Positions 23,546 through 35,024 of a DNA stretch of 64,000 nucleotides are shown here, piece after piece. Within the stretch, counting starts at the first letter, position 1, and each line of letters begins with the position of its first letter. Both the position numbers and the translations under genes were made by a program. This stretch comes from Calliphora vicina (lineage: Eukaryota; Arthropoda; Insecta; Diptera; Calliphoridae): positions 116,696,226-116,760,225 of the forward strand of contig NC_088780.1 in NCBI RefSeq assembly GCF_958450345.1. The letters run 5' to 3'. Below the pieces are notes generated by a model. That model ran no database searches. It saw only the letters and a list, made by a program, of their open reading frames with translations, and was not told where the DNA came from.

Positions 23546-23983
23546 TGAGAACGAAAACGGTGAAATGGCATTAACTTGTTTGTTGATATTGTCATTTTCT
23601 CTTCATGAATGTAAAAAAGTAAAATGCCAAAAGGTTGCGTGCATTCTTTTTGATGGATTTAAGCTCTAGGAATGCAATATCATCAATATATACACATGTT
23701 CATAGCCTGTAATACATACATGCGCTCACCCATATTCTTATATTGTTTGCGTCATTATTGTGTAAATATTAGTAAGTACTTTTGCATATATTTACCCTAA
23801 TGATTCAACTCATTTACTATGAATACTTCTTTATTCCTGTTATTCGTGCCTCTGCTGCAGCTGCCACTACATTTGCATCATCTTAACTTTACTACTTTAA
23901 CGAATGTGGTGCGTTTCATATTGAAGAAGATTTAATTTTAAATATAATTTTAGCCGTATTAAATGAATATATGTATGCATTTG
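23546..23983. other. No gene seen
   Basis: AT-rich DNA with a short GC-richer patch at about 23850-23880 (GCCTCTGCTGCAGCTGCC) that is not open far enough to propose an exon. Confidence 0.4.
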
Positions 23984-24482
23984 AGGAGCCGCAGTACAAA
24001 AGGTACTTTTTCGCATTTTTTCACAAATTGGTTTTTTGGTATTTTTATCTAGAAACAATCAAGTTAGCAACATTTTTTTAATTTTTTTACTAATGAAAAG
24101 GGTTCTAAAAAAATTGGTGCTTAACAAAATTGCAATGTGTAATTTGTTTATATATTAGATCATGATTAAAAACATTCATTCAAAATATTGTCGGTTAAAA
24201 AAAACCCATAAAAACGTACTTTTTAATTTGTTTTTAACAAAACGTCCTTTTTTTACTTTATCTGTTAACAAAATGTTCTTTTTCCGATATAAAAATGTTT
24301 TTATATCATACATCCTTAACATTTATTGTGGTGACTTATGGCAGTGCGATGTATTTTTTGATAACTAATAAACTTGTTACCATTTTCAGGTTCATGCAGT
24401 TTTTAACAGGGCGAAATAAATAAAACTCAATTTCCCAAAAATTTTAAGTGAGCAAAAAATTAACTTTTGCTCTGCGGCTCCT
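23984..24482. mobile_element. Inverted-repeat element ending AGGAGCCGCAG (499 bp)
   Basis: The left end AGGAGCCGCAGTACAAAAG and the complement of the right end, AGGAGCCGCAGAGCAAAAG, match at 17 of 19 positions. ATTTG occurs just outside the left end and one base outside the right end, a possible target duplication of uncertain length. The termini recall hAT elements, but the class is not secure. The interior, including the forward frame at 24162-24368, has no transposase similarity. Confidence 0.65.
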
Positions 24483-24869
24483 AATTTGTGAAGCAAATGA
24501 TCTTTCATCATTTGGTTAAATTGCGCTTCACAGTAGTGTTATATTCACTATAAAATAATTTCACATGACCATTGTTGATTACCGTGCATAATAATTGTGA
24601 CGATCTGTTTCACTGTCAAACATTATTCTATTCATAAAGTACAATGGACAGTTGTACTTAAATTTTTAGTCTGACACACATTAATATAATCATCAAAATC
24701 ATATCTAAGATATCTTATTACTAAATTAAAGCACATAATTAATAAATAAAAAATCCCCAAACCATACCGAAATAATGACATAATGTTAAACCAACCCGTC
24801 TATTAACTATGTAGCAAGTAGTAGTTCATACTAAACTATATATCACTACTATGAACGAAATATTATTTC
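24483..24869. other. No gene seen
   Basis: AT-rich DNA without supported features. Confidence 0.45.
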
Positions 24870-25232
24870 AATGATGGGGTTTATTTCTATATGAAACTTA
24901 TTTTTGTTAAAGTGATTTTTGGAAATGGGCCTTATGTGGAAGCTATGACTAATTATGGACCGATCATTATAAAATGAACATGACTTCATATATAAATTAA
25001 ATATTTATGACCTAATATGTCATATTTTGGAAGGTCATTTGGGACTAGGTAAAATAATAGACCGTTTTCAGCCAGTTTCGATAGGCTTTGTCAAAAAGAT
25101 TCATGTGCCAAATTTTATCGAAATATCTTCACATCGTTTAACCGTCTCAAGAAGTTAGACTAATACTTTTGCCGTTACAAACATTAGCACAAACGCATAA
25201 TACCATCCAACTATGGTGACGTAAGGTATAAA
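24870..25232 (+). mobile_element. Family-B repeat, 5' truncated
   Basis: It begins within an internal unit ('aaagtgatttttggaaatgg') and continues through 'gaccgttttcagccagtttc', 'gataggctttgtc', 'aattttatcgaaatatcttc' to the 3' end CCGTTACAAACATTAGC and 'cataataccatccaactatg'. These match 44385-44823 in order. The terminal hairpin has point changes. Confidence 0.7.
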
Positions 25233-25375
25233 TAAAAAAAATTGTATAAAAACTAATGATGAAATAAATTTATATTGTATAGAATCTCCATTATTCTAAA
25301 CAGGCTTAAACATCTTTTCTGACATAATATCTGCTAAATGTTCCTTATCATTACTTCATTTTATTTGTCTCTAAA

Positions 25376-25869
25376 TACACAGAAAAAACTATTTCTTAAA
25401 CCGTTTCAATTCAAATATTTGTCACATATTGAACTGGTTTCAATTATTTCATAATTAAATCAAGTATTCATGTGCTCAAAAACAAAATTTCTTGATATTT
25501 TCTATTGAATTTTGAGTTTTGAATTTGATTATTTTGACAATTGAATATGTAATTTTCGTTATTGGTTGAATTTCAAATACAAAAATTATTGAATAGATAA
25601 TTTTCGTAATTGAAAACACATTTTTGTTATTTTTTGTGTTTCAATTACGAAAATTATCTATTCAATAATTTTTGTATTTAAAAATTTAACCAATAACGAA
25701 AATTGTATATCCAATTGTCAAAATAATCAAATTCGAAACTCAAAATTCAATAGAAAATATCAAGAAATTTTGTTTTTGAGCAAATGAATACTTGATTTCA
25801 TTATGAAATAATTGAAACCAGTTCAATATGGGATAAATGTTTGAATTGAAATATAATTTTTTCTGTGTA
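25376..25869. mobile_element. Near-perfect ~494-bp palindrome (ACACAG-ended MITE)
   Basis: Two arms of about 239 bases meet around a loop of about 16 bases near 25622. The outer ends read TACACAGAAAAAA and TTTTTTCTGTGTA, consistent with TA target duplication plus CACAG termini. By eye the arms differ at fewer than one position in ten. Relatives with the same ends are at 59574-59817 and possibly 26622; a decayed interior relative is at 45200-45345. No coding content, but a transcript would form a very long hairpin. Confidence 0.85.
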
Positions 25870-26034
25870 TGCTGCTAAATGGTAAAATAGTATTGCGAAT
25901 TTTTCAGAAGAAACTTAGGGAAATTATATGAAATATAAATATGTATTCAATAGTTATATGATCCTAAAAATACAATGATTAATCTTCAACATTAATATCA
26001 CTGTGCTAGTTGAAAAAACTGTCAAGCGTTGCAC

Positions 26035-26215
26035 CCGGTAGGTTAAACTAATTCGGGTATGCTGAATTCAGTGTTAGCTCATATTTTCGAGATATACCGT
26101 TATTTCGAAAATGGATGAGGTTACACAACATATATTCCCGTAACTCAAAAACGGTTTAGTTTATTGAACAAAATGAAAAAACCGAAATTCCGCAATAAAA
26201 TTACCCTTAATGCTG
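26035..26215 (+). repeat. Dispersed repeat family C, copy 2
   Basis: GGTTAAACTAATTCGGGTAT, 'gctgaattcagtg', 'gagatataccgttatttcga', 'aatggatgaggtt' and 'caaaaacggtttagttta' match copy 1 at 20905-21095. One small internal deletion distinguishes them (the 'gtcctagccg' stretch of copy 1 is missing here). Confidence 0.7.
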
Positions 26216-26415
26216 CCAAACATCTACAGAAGACCCTATACCCCATGACTGTAGATTTAATATACTCCCAGCCTTTAAATAGTAAGAAATTTCTTAAAAA
26301 AATCATATAAGATCATTAAATCATTTACTTCTAAAAATCGTTTGTAAGTCTTAATCAGAACAATTTTCAATTCTAGATCCCGAGAACAATCGACCTGTAT
26401 CATTCGTTGCCCTCT

Positions 26416-26607
26416 GTCTATACCTGATTAATTTTTATCATGATAAACATCAAAATTGTTGTCAAAATAAATAATTATTAGGTATAGTCTCCATTTATTA
26501 GTATTATTGCTTCGTTATGACAAAATTGTTAGGGCTTTTGCTCAAACAACTTTGTCTTGACAACAAACGTCATTAATTGTTATGATAAATATTTGTCAAG
26601 TATAGAT
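26416..26607. mobile_element. Possible MITE with imperfect ~30-bp inverted ends
   Basis: GTCTATACCTGATTAATTTT with 'tatcatgataa' is mirrored imperfectly by 'ttatgataaat' with 'atttgtcaagtatagata'. The inverted match is about 20 of 30 positions. Target duplication not seen. Confidence 0.4.
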
Positions 26608-26833
26608 AATATCGATGCTACACAGAAAAAAATAAAAATGAGTTTCAATTAAGAAATTGCTTATATTAAATAAAAATTTTAATTGAAAAAAATCCAATTA
26701 AAGTAGTGTTAAATATAGTTATTGGATTTCTTTACAAAATTTTAAAACGCAAGTTTCCTTTTTAAAATCGGAAATAGACTGATTTAATAAACGAGATTAT
26801 AAAATATAAAAAATAAATTTTATAAGAAGTATA

Positions 26834-27330
26834 AACAAACAAAAGTTATCTTTTATCGAACATATAAATATGTGTACTAATAAAGCTCGTGGTGTATTTG
26901 GTTTTATTAAACGATGGTCAAAGGAATTTTCTGATCCATCTATAACAAAACAGTTGTATATAGCTCTTGTAAGACTTATAGTCGAATATGGATCAATCAT
27001 TTCGGATCTATATTATAACATCCATAGTGATCGTATTAAGTCTGTCCAAAAACCATTTCTACTATTTGTTTTAAGGAGCTCTTATCCTCCTCCATACAGA
27101 ATCAGGTTATTGGAACTCAATTTACCAACTTTAAAAAGTCGCCGAACAATGTTGAATGTGATCTTATCAACCTTATTAATGGCAATATTAGCTCAGAGTT
27201 CATTTAAAGCAACTTACATTTTAATGTCCCTCATCGCCCTCATTATTAGTATTATAGTATTACTTCCCAGGTACTTCCAATTTCATATACAAAAATTAAC
27301 TTTATTTATCAAATTAGTTAATTTTCGCTT
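26834..27330 (+). pseudogene. Jockey-type non-LTR retrotransposon reverse transcriptase fragment
   Basis: The translation from about 26843 includes FIEHINMCTNKARGVFGFIK, then RWSKEF, 'ITKQLYIALVRLIVEYGSII', 'DRIKSVQKPFLLF' and 'LLELNLPTLKSRRTML'. This is the C-terminal thumb/linker region typical of jockey-clade LINE reverse transcriptases of flies; the catalytic palm is absent. A -1 frameshift near 27155 moves the homologous reading to another frame, where LINLINGNISSEF and NLHFNVPHRPHY continue the family pattern past stop codons. It is a 5'-truncated, frameshifted relic, as is usual for LINE copies. The 155-codon open frame 26870-27337 is therefore part true homology and part out-of-frame tail. 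Confidence 0.85.
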
Positions 27331-27339
27331 ATTTTAAAT

Positions 27340-28764
27340 AAATCCATATTATACTTTAATACCACATATATTGGCTCGAATTGCATTCATCACTAGAACA
27401 CAATAAATATTGGTGTATTTTTATGTTTTATAGTAGTAGTTCACATGATTTCCCTACCAGGGTTGCATTTGATTGGGCCAAATAAGCACAATATTTTCTG
27501 GTTTTACGTATGAGCTAAATAGTCCAATAATTGGTGTATTGTGGCAATTGTGTGATTCTACCTTATGGCACAAATTAGATTCTCATATGGGTACAAATTA
27601 TGCCTCTGTACGAAACTACCTATACGCCAAAACGATTCTTTGTTAAATCCTGTTGACAACAGAGGATTACATCATATGAAACCGCCACAACTGCTGTTGT
27701 TATCCCTAAAATACTTCTATTTGAAGTTGTAGTTGTTTTATTAGATGTCTTCAGGAGAAAAAAAACAGAAGTAGGCATAAATTCAGTTATGTGAAGTTTC
27801 CAACCACGCACAAAGGATAGTTGATAGGATTCGTTTCTTATTTTTGTGTTCTTTCTTTATTTGTATGCAAAAGTACATGTGGTCTTTAGTCTAGAAACAA
27901 AAAGACAAATGAGATACGCGGTTAAAATGAATAATAAAAGAGTGATTTAGGTTGCATGTACACCACTCGTATGCAAGTGGATCATGTTAAACAAACACAA
28001 GATTTATGTTGGCTTATTTAACCAATTTTGTCTGAAGATGTTGGCATTATGTAAATTAGTTTTCATCAGTTTATTTTTTTTTAATTTTTGAATTCAAAAA
28101 GTTATTTCAGTTAGATTTAAGGTAAAAATAAGTAAATTGTTTATTTCATTAGTTAAAGGTCAAACTGTATTAAATTTATATTTGTGATTCCTTATATAAA
28201 TATTTCCCTTAATTTTTATTTTAAAAGTTTCATTTACTATATTCTTACTTTATTTACTCATAATCTGCCAACACAGCTCTTCATATTTATATTAACATAA
28301 ACTACTCAATTTCCATTTCTATCCCATTATGATCGCATAGAAATCAAATAATATTATAATAAATACAATATCTACCTCTTTTTTTATTTATTTTTTAAAT
28401 TGACAATTATCTTTATTTAACCCAGTATAAAGGGATAAAATAAATGAAAAACTTTTTGTATAATAAGTTCAATTGGAATGTAAAAAAAGGATACAATATT
28501 TATACAAATTACCAATGGACTACAACTACAAGTAAAGTTTATTTTTTTATAAAAAGAAAATATAAAAAGTACATATATTTGTTTAGATGTATAGAAATAT
28601 AAATAAAAGTAATATGGAAATATGAGAAATAAATGTATGAAAACCAATTTCGATGATGTTTTGTAACCTCTATTAAATGAAAACTATTTATATACCTACT
28701 GAACAGTAAGAATGTTGGATTGTTTGTAACTTACTCTTTACACGTTTAAAACGTACTTTAAAAT
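27340..28764. other. No gene seen
   Basis: About 1.4 kb of AT-rich DNA. Reverse frames at 27620-27811 and 28417-28647 have no recognised domains. Confidence 0.45.
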
Positions 28765-29215
28765 AACAAGTAAGAAATTATAGTCGGTCAAATCCGACCA
28801 TATAATACAATACACTGACTAAATGAGAAAAACCTATTTCTTTTAAAGTTTCAATCATATATTTTTTTGGCTGATTTTCGGAAGTGGGCTTTATATGGAA
28901 GCTATGACAAATTATATACCGATCCCAACGCAATTAGGTAGTGTGATTTATTTCTATACGAAGCTTCTTTCGGTTAAATTTTATTTGGATACTAACTATT
29001 TGAAGAGATATAGCCCATATAGGACAACAATGTATAAATACGGATTGAAAGTCAGAAAACTCGGTTGTAAAATAATTGCATACTGCAAAGAAAACTGTGT
29101 TAACTTTTTTTCAATATCGATATTTATGCTCGTTAAAGTGATTATCATAAGTGGACCTTATGTGTGACCTATAACCAATTATAGACCAACTGCCATGAAT
29201 TGAATTTTAATTAGA
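28765..29215 (+). mobile_element. Family-B repeat, 3' truncated
   Basis: The head ACAAGTAAGAAATTATAGTC, 'ggtcaaatccgaccatataa' and 'gactaaatgagaaaaac' match the start of 44133-44823. The block then runs through two internal units ('ctgattttcggaagtgggct' and 'aagtgattatcataagtgga'). The 3' hairpin end is missing. The forward 90-codon frame at 28895-29167 is within this repeat and is not a gene. Confidence 0.7.
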
Positions 29216-29949
29216 TATAATTAAAATTCAAATAAAGTATTGCAGAACCGAAAATAACATTCTAAAATATTTAATTTTTACGATTTCAAAAAATTGCACA
29301 TAAGTTGAATATCTTTAAATTTGGTTTTCTATAAATAAATATCTACAATTTTGCAATTAGTTTATTTAAATAAAAACAAATATTCCTGCATGCTTTAATA
29401 TTCCAGAAACTACAGGTCAATTCGTATTCCACACTAAAGCAACTAAACAAATACTGTACAAGTATTAACCGTCTATAGATGAGAAAAATAAAAGAAATCG
29501 TACAATAAAAATTCCATGAATAGAAAATGAATTGCAAACAACATATGAATTTATTTATTACAAAACAAACACGTATGCCAGTTATTTTATTCACATTTCT
29601 CTACATGCTCTCGTCTTATCCCAACAATTTTGTTAAAGATCAATGGCAAAAACATCACAGAATGCGTTTTAAATACATATTATGGAAAAAAATACGAGTA
29701 TTACAACGTCAGCCTTTGGTTTGTAAACAGCAAGGAAGAAAAAACTAAGTTTCCAATAAAATATACAAATAGCAATGCTTTTCCACAGATGAATAAATTG
29801 TAGGGCAATAATAAAGTAAAATACTAAATATGTAAGATAAAACGAAATAAAAAATAAAGTTAAATAAAAATAACCAAGAAAAATTTTTATTTTATGCTAA
29901 AAGGATATTGTGCAAGATTTTGTTTTCCTCTTTACATTATTTTCTTTTT
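29216..29949. other. No gene seen
   Basis: AT-rich DNA. Overlapping antisense frames at 29343-29594 and 29527-29748 have no recognised domains. Confidence 0.45.
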
Positions 29950-30602
29950 ATACCCTTCACCATGAGTGGCAAGGGTATATATAAGTTTGTCATTCCGTTT
30001 GTAATTTCCACATTTTTCATTTGCGACCTCATAAAGTATATATATTCTGAATCGTTATAGATAGCGGAATCGATATAGCCATGTCCGTATGTGTGTTGAA
30101 ATCAACTTTCCGAAGCCCCAAATAACTTACATACACGATTCATACATCAATATCTCCGAAATTCTTCCGGCTCGGTCGCTATTTAAAATCGAGAACAAAT
30201 GGCTAGGACAACCTCGATTTTTGACCTATATCTGGATTACTAAGTCATTAATATAGACAATATGGATATCTAATGATAGATATTTCAAAGACATTTGCAA
30301 CGACGTATATAAGACCATAGTAAGTTGGACCTACGGTCAAAATCGGAAAAAAAAATTAAAGAACAAAAAAAAAATTATTTTAAAATTTAAAAAAAAAATA
30401 ATTTAAATAACAATCGAAATCGAATTTTAACCCGAATTTTAAATTAAATAGCAATCGAAAAATTTTTTTTGTCAAAAAATGAAAAAAACAACTGGAAAAA
30501 AATTAAATTTTGTTTACCTAAAAATATTTAAAATTTTGAAGTATAATTTGGTGAAGGGTATATAAGATTCGGAACAGCCGAATATAGCACTCTTACTTGT
30601 TG
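29950..30602. mobile_element. Complete DINE-1/INE-1-like element (family A)
   Basis: The left end TATACCCTTCACCATGAGTG forms a hairpin with 'gcaagggtata'. The right end is GGTGAAGGGTATATAAGATT, then a second hairpin ATTCGG/CCGAAT and 'atagcactcttacttg'. The outermost TATACCCTTCACC and GGTGAAGGGTATA are also inverted to each other. Internal landmarks 'agtttgtcattccgtttgta', 'ataaagtatatatattctga' and 'catgtccgtatgtgtgttga' follow the order of Drosophila INE-1 consensus sequences. DINE-1/INE-1 is regarded as a non-autonomous Helitron (Helentron) derivative; assignment here is by motif order. No coding content. Confidence 0.6.
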
Positions 30603-30743
30603 TATACAAGTAAAGTTCAATATCAAATGAAACTATTTTTATTTGTAAGAATGCAATGAGCAACATGTTGCTATTCAGTTTTTATAGAAAATAACTTTAT
30701 AGCGCACATAAGTATGCTACAATTATAATTTACATATATTCAT

Positions 30744-31100
30744 ATTAGGGCGGGTCGATTTGTAGGGACGCAAAAATATCGCCCAAATGATAAGGAAAAT
30801 AGTATTCTAAGGATCAAAATAAGAAACTTTGCTCAAAGAAACCTTACCTCTAAAATGATTTCTGATGTTCCATATTTTGACCCAAAGGTCAAATTTGGAG
30901 AATTTGATTAAGCATATTTTTCCAAATTTTATTTTAGTGTTACTATTACCAACTTTTGCCTTTATGTTCGTAATAGTAAAAGTTAACTTAGGGGTACCTT
31001 TTTCTATTACTTACAGTTACCATACTTATGGATTTAAAATATTTGGTAATTTTTACCAGTAGATATTGATTTGAAATTAATGTCAAGTTACCTTTTTGGG
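30744..31100 (+). mobile_element. One-ended TTAGGGCGGG-type MITE fragment
   Basis: ATTAGGGCGGGTCGATTTGT is a terminus of the TTAGGG-type mariner MITEs of flies. The interior 'gcccaaatgataaggaaaat', 'aggatcaaaataagaaactt' and 'ttgacccaaaggtcaaattt' fits the same family. I do not see the complementary right end, so the element is truncated or too decayed. The forward frame at 30865-31062 lies within it. Confidence 0.55.
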
Positions 31101-31149
31101 TAAATTTATCTGCTAGGTATTTTACACAGTGTATATGTATCTATTTGTC

Positions 31150-31592
31150 CCAACACCCACCTTAAAGTATACCAATCTGCCAATCTGTTCATTATGAGTC
31201 GACTAAACGATGTCCGTCCGTCTGTCCGTCCATATAAACTAGCATAAATCTCTTAAAAATATTGGTATATCAATAAAATTCCATGTAAACTACCATAAAT
31301 CTCTTAAAAATATTGGTATTTCAATAAAATTCAATACAAATAAGTTATCTGCCAATCTTTTCATTTTATGAGTCGATTAAGCGATGTCCGTCTGTTCATC
31401 CGTCCATGTAAAGTAGCATAAATCTCTTAAAAATATTGGTATTTCAATGAAATTCAATACAAATAAGTTATATATGTATATATATGTATATATACAAAAG
31501 TTATGTCGGTCCATAATTAGTAATAGCTTCCATAATTAGGCCCACTTCCGAAAATCATTTTAAAGTAGATTTCTTAAAATGTTGGTATTTAT
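31150..31592 (-). mobile_element. Family-B repeat, reverse orientation, part 1 (interrupted)
   Basis: On the reverse strand this runs from the 3' side of family B inward. It has internal duplications: 'aaatctcttaaaaatattgg' occurs near 31246, 31292 and 31421, and 'gtcga(c/t)ta(a/g)(a/g)cgatgtccgt' near 31197 and 31372. The repeat is cut at 31592 by the hAT-like element and continues at 32494. Pre-insertion sequence 'ggtatttatataaaattcaa' fits the family exactly. Confidence 0.7.
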
Positions 31593-32493
31593 TAGGATAT
31601 TCAATTAATCGGGTTTCTGGTTTAATCGGTTAATCGAGCAAATAATTAATCGAGGTTTAGATTTAATCGGTTAATAATCGGTTAATTTAAAATTATTCGA
31701 TTAACCGAATAATTTATATTTTCATTTCAAATTGAAAATACAACAACGAATTTTGTATACAAAAACATAAAAAATGGCAAATAAGGTATTTGAGATCATT
31801 TTTGTAAACATATCGCCTATTTGCTGCAACAACGTCATTACTCAAAATCCGTGTTTATTGAACTGAGTAATACAAAATATGCGCTGTTCTATAATCTTTC
31901 ATATAGTTTTATCAGTTTTCAAAAAAACTGCAAATGAGCGATGTGTGAATATTTTATAGTTTTAGTGAGATCTTCTGAAATAATCTTTTATAAAAAGAAT
32001 ATAATTTAAACGATTTTTTTCTTTAGATTTAATAAAACTTTTCTTGGAAAAAATTCTCTCGCTGATTGTATATTTTGGAGAAATCAAGATTATTCCTTTT
32101 TGTATTGTTTTAGATATTGATTAATTTATAGTTTCGTTCAGTTATGATAAAAGACTCATTTCACCAAAAAAGTTTCGTCTATACATGTAAATACAAACAA
32201 AGTTTCAAATGTAATTAAATATGTCAGTTGTTATACATACTCACTAAACATGTTTATTGGATGTTCAAAAAATATCTAATTTTAATTTGAAATTTGTATT
32301 TGAATTGAAATGTAAAAATAAATACAAATAAAAATTTAAAGTGCAAAAAAAGGAATTTCGGTTAATCGGTTAATCGACACAAATTAATCGGTTTATTTGT
32401 TATTTGAAAATCGGCAATTTCAAATTATTCGAACAGTTAACCGTCCAAAATTAATCGGTTAACTGATTAACGGTTAATCGATTGAATACCCTA
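31593..32493 (-). mobile_element. hAT-like non-autonomous element, copy 2 (901 bp)
   Basis: The ends TAGGATATTCAATTAATCGG and 'taatcgattgaataccct' plus A are inverted repeats; orientation is opposite to 12002-13145. It is flanked by the exact 8-bp direct duplication GTATTTAT at 31585-31592 and 32494-32501. Most of copy 1 is recognisable in complement, including the AATCGGTTAATCG-rich ends and the interior 'tttgctgcaacaacgtcatt'; about 240 bases of copy 1 are missing. No transposase. Confidence 0.9.
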
Positions 32494-32643
32494 GTATTTA
32501 TATAAAATTCAACACACATAGATTTCATATATAGAGAAGACATGCCATTCAACATAAAATTCAACACACATAAGTTTCATATATACAGAAGACATACCAC
32601 GTAATTTTATGGCGATATTGACCGACTATACTTTCTTACTTGT
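32494..32643 (-). mobile_element. Family-B repeat, reverse orientation, part 2
   Basis: This is the remainder of the interrupted copy. It ends with 'gaccgactatactttcttac' plus TTGTT, the complement of the family-B head (AACAAGTAAGAAAGTAT, then GGTC). A local duplication of 'acataaaattcaacacacat' and 'ttcatatata.agaagacat' is visible. Confidence 0.7.
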
Positions 32644-35024
32644 TTTTATTGTTTTAAAAATAACTACGTGTATTAGCAAAGTTATAATAAAATAACCCAA
32701 ATTAGACCCCAAAATAACTTTAACTACAAAAAAATATTTTGTTTGCATCAGTCAATTGGTCAAGTCAAAACAATGCCATTAAATTAAATTTCCTTTAAAA
32801 ACTTTACAGACAAAGGTAAAATTTACTTTTGTAATGACCTTTTGGTGGCTGGTGCAGACATTTTTTCACGGTCCTTTACTAAATAGATTACATTATTGTT
32901 GACTTAATTGTCATCACGAATATATTTCAGGGAGCAACGCTGGTATGACTTTGACAATTTACTCGCAGCAATCACACACCTCAAGTGCAAAAGGGTGCCA
33001 ACACTACCCATTTTTTTGTTCGTGTATATGTATGTTTTTACTCAAATACAATAAAAACAGCAAAACTAATAATTTTATGGCTACACCGTGCGAAATGTTG
33101 ATCGATTACTTAACACTTTGGATGACATGACAACAAATAAGGGTATAATATATATTTCATTATTTTATTTATTTTTATATTTGTATATTCACAAAAAATT
33201 ACTACCGAAAGAGAGAAATATTACCTAGAGTTACCTTTTTTGTATGTATTTGTATTACGCACACACTCGCAATACACACATTAAACATATTAAAAAAAGA
33301 AACAAAATGAAAGGGAAAAAAGGATAAAAAGGAAAGAAAACAACAACTGTAACAAGGGACAAAACAAGTGTGTGACAGATGGGGCAATCATTGTAACGCC
33401 ATTAATGAGTAATAAGCATATTGCGTGTAGTCTTACAACAAATTCCACAGTAACAGTAACAACCTCAAGAACAATAACGGAAATGTTAGCATGAAGTGTA
33501 GAGCAGTGGGAACAAAGTACGAAAAACGAGTTGTTTGTAAAGGCGGCAAGAACTTGACAAACAAAAACACTAGCAAGACAAAGGAAAACTAGTGTCGTAC
33601 ATAATAATCATAAAAGTGAAAGAAGAAAGTACAAAAAATAACAACTCAGTGAATGGATGAATGAACGAATGACTGAGTGAGTGAGTGAGTGTGCAAGTAA
33701 ATAAATAAATGACACGCACTCATACTTACACAAGTATTGTGATTGCCATTATTGTTCTAGGTGACGTATGATGAACATGAGTTGTTTGTTGAGATTTATG
33801 AATAGACAGTGACAGAAAATGAGAGAACAAAGTGTGTAAGGGCTAGCTAGTAGTCATGTTTAATAGAAAAAAAAATAAATTATATAAAGATAAAGATTGG
33901 TCAACCTCAGGAATACTTTCATAGACGTCACGGTATGTTGACAATTATATTAGTTACGTGAAACATATACAGACAAACGCACTTTTATTTAATGGATAAA
34001 TATATCTTACGTATGAACTGTGATATTAATATTTTACACTCAAAATTTGTATAAGTTATCATAATTAAAAAATTTAGCTCTAAATCACATAATTCACTTT
34101 GTCTTTTAAATGAATTTTACATCGCTTATTAAAATGGCTTTATCTAGCTGATTTCTATTTTTGCAAAAGTTCAATAAAATTTTCTATAATTCCTTCTACG
34201 CCCTTTCGAATTTAATATACTTTATAACGGCATTTGAAATGAAGGCTAAGTGGTCTAAAAGTTTGGAGCCGTTTTTCAATTTAATAACATCAGCCTTTCA
34301 CCAGATCCGACTTAATTTTGTGAGATGCTGGATTTGCTTTTCAATAATCGTATATTTTATCCTAAATTTATATTTTTTATCAGAAAGAAAAGTATTTGAC
34401 ACAAGGCTGTACACTAGAATGGCCTTAGTTTTGCACTTTTTTCGATTTTCGATGCTCTCAAGATCTAATTAATATAATCATTTTCATTTTTAATACTAAT
34501 TTTGCATTTTTTTTTTTAAATTTTTTAAATTTGTTTTAAAAAAAATTTTGAAAATTTAGTATTTGAGATAAGTATGCACGAAATTTTATGGATTTCTTTG
34601 GTATCAAGTTATAATGGGATATAGATGTAAATTTATTTGTTTTATGTTATATTTAAACATCTATAGGTAAATGAAATACAAAAACTATTTTTGAATGGTT
34701 TTTTTCCACATTTACACCCTAACCATGATAGTCGACTTTATTTCAAAATAGAACTTTTGTTTTTTTCGTACATACCATAAGAAATATTTTAAAAAACCTT
34801 TCAAAACTTTTTCCAACATATACATTCAAATAAATGAATATATTTTTCAATGAATGGAAATTAAAAAAAAAAGTTTAAAAAAATTAAAAAAAAATGTGCA
34901 TAAATTTCCAAACATAAAGCTTTTTTAAAATAATAAAACAACATTTTAAATTGTATTTGAAATTTGTTTTATGATACGAAATTTAAAATAATAGTCAACT
35001 TTATGGACTTAAAATCAACTTTAA
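32644..35024. other. No gene seen
   Basis: About 2.4 kb of AT-rich DNA. A short (GAGT)n run lies near 33676-33691. The forward 103-codon frame at 34161-34472 and frames at 32945-33130 and 33202-33387 have no recognised domains. Nothing repeat-like could be delimited. Confidence 0.45.

Noticed and set aside
25331..25880. CTGCTAAATG present on both sides of the palindrome as a long target duplication
   Set aside because: The left copy is 36 bases away from the element edge while the right one is adjacent; the TA/TA flanks explain the insertion better.
26797..27000. Reverse-strand 67-codon frame
   Set aside because: Antisense shadow of the reverse transcriptase fragment.
28895..29167. 90-codon forward frame
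   Set aside because: Lies inside a family-B repeat whose other copies are not open in this frame.
33676..33691. Short GAGT and other simple repeats across the window
   Set aside because: Too short to be meaningful as features beyond ordinary microsatellite noise.
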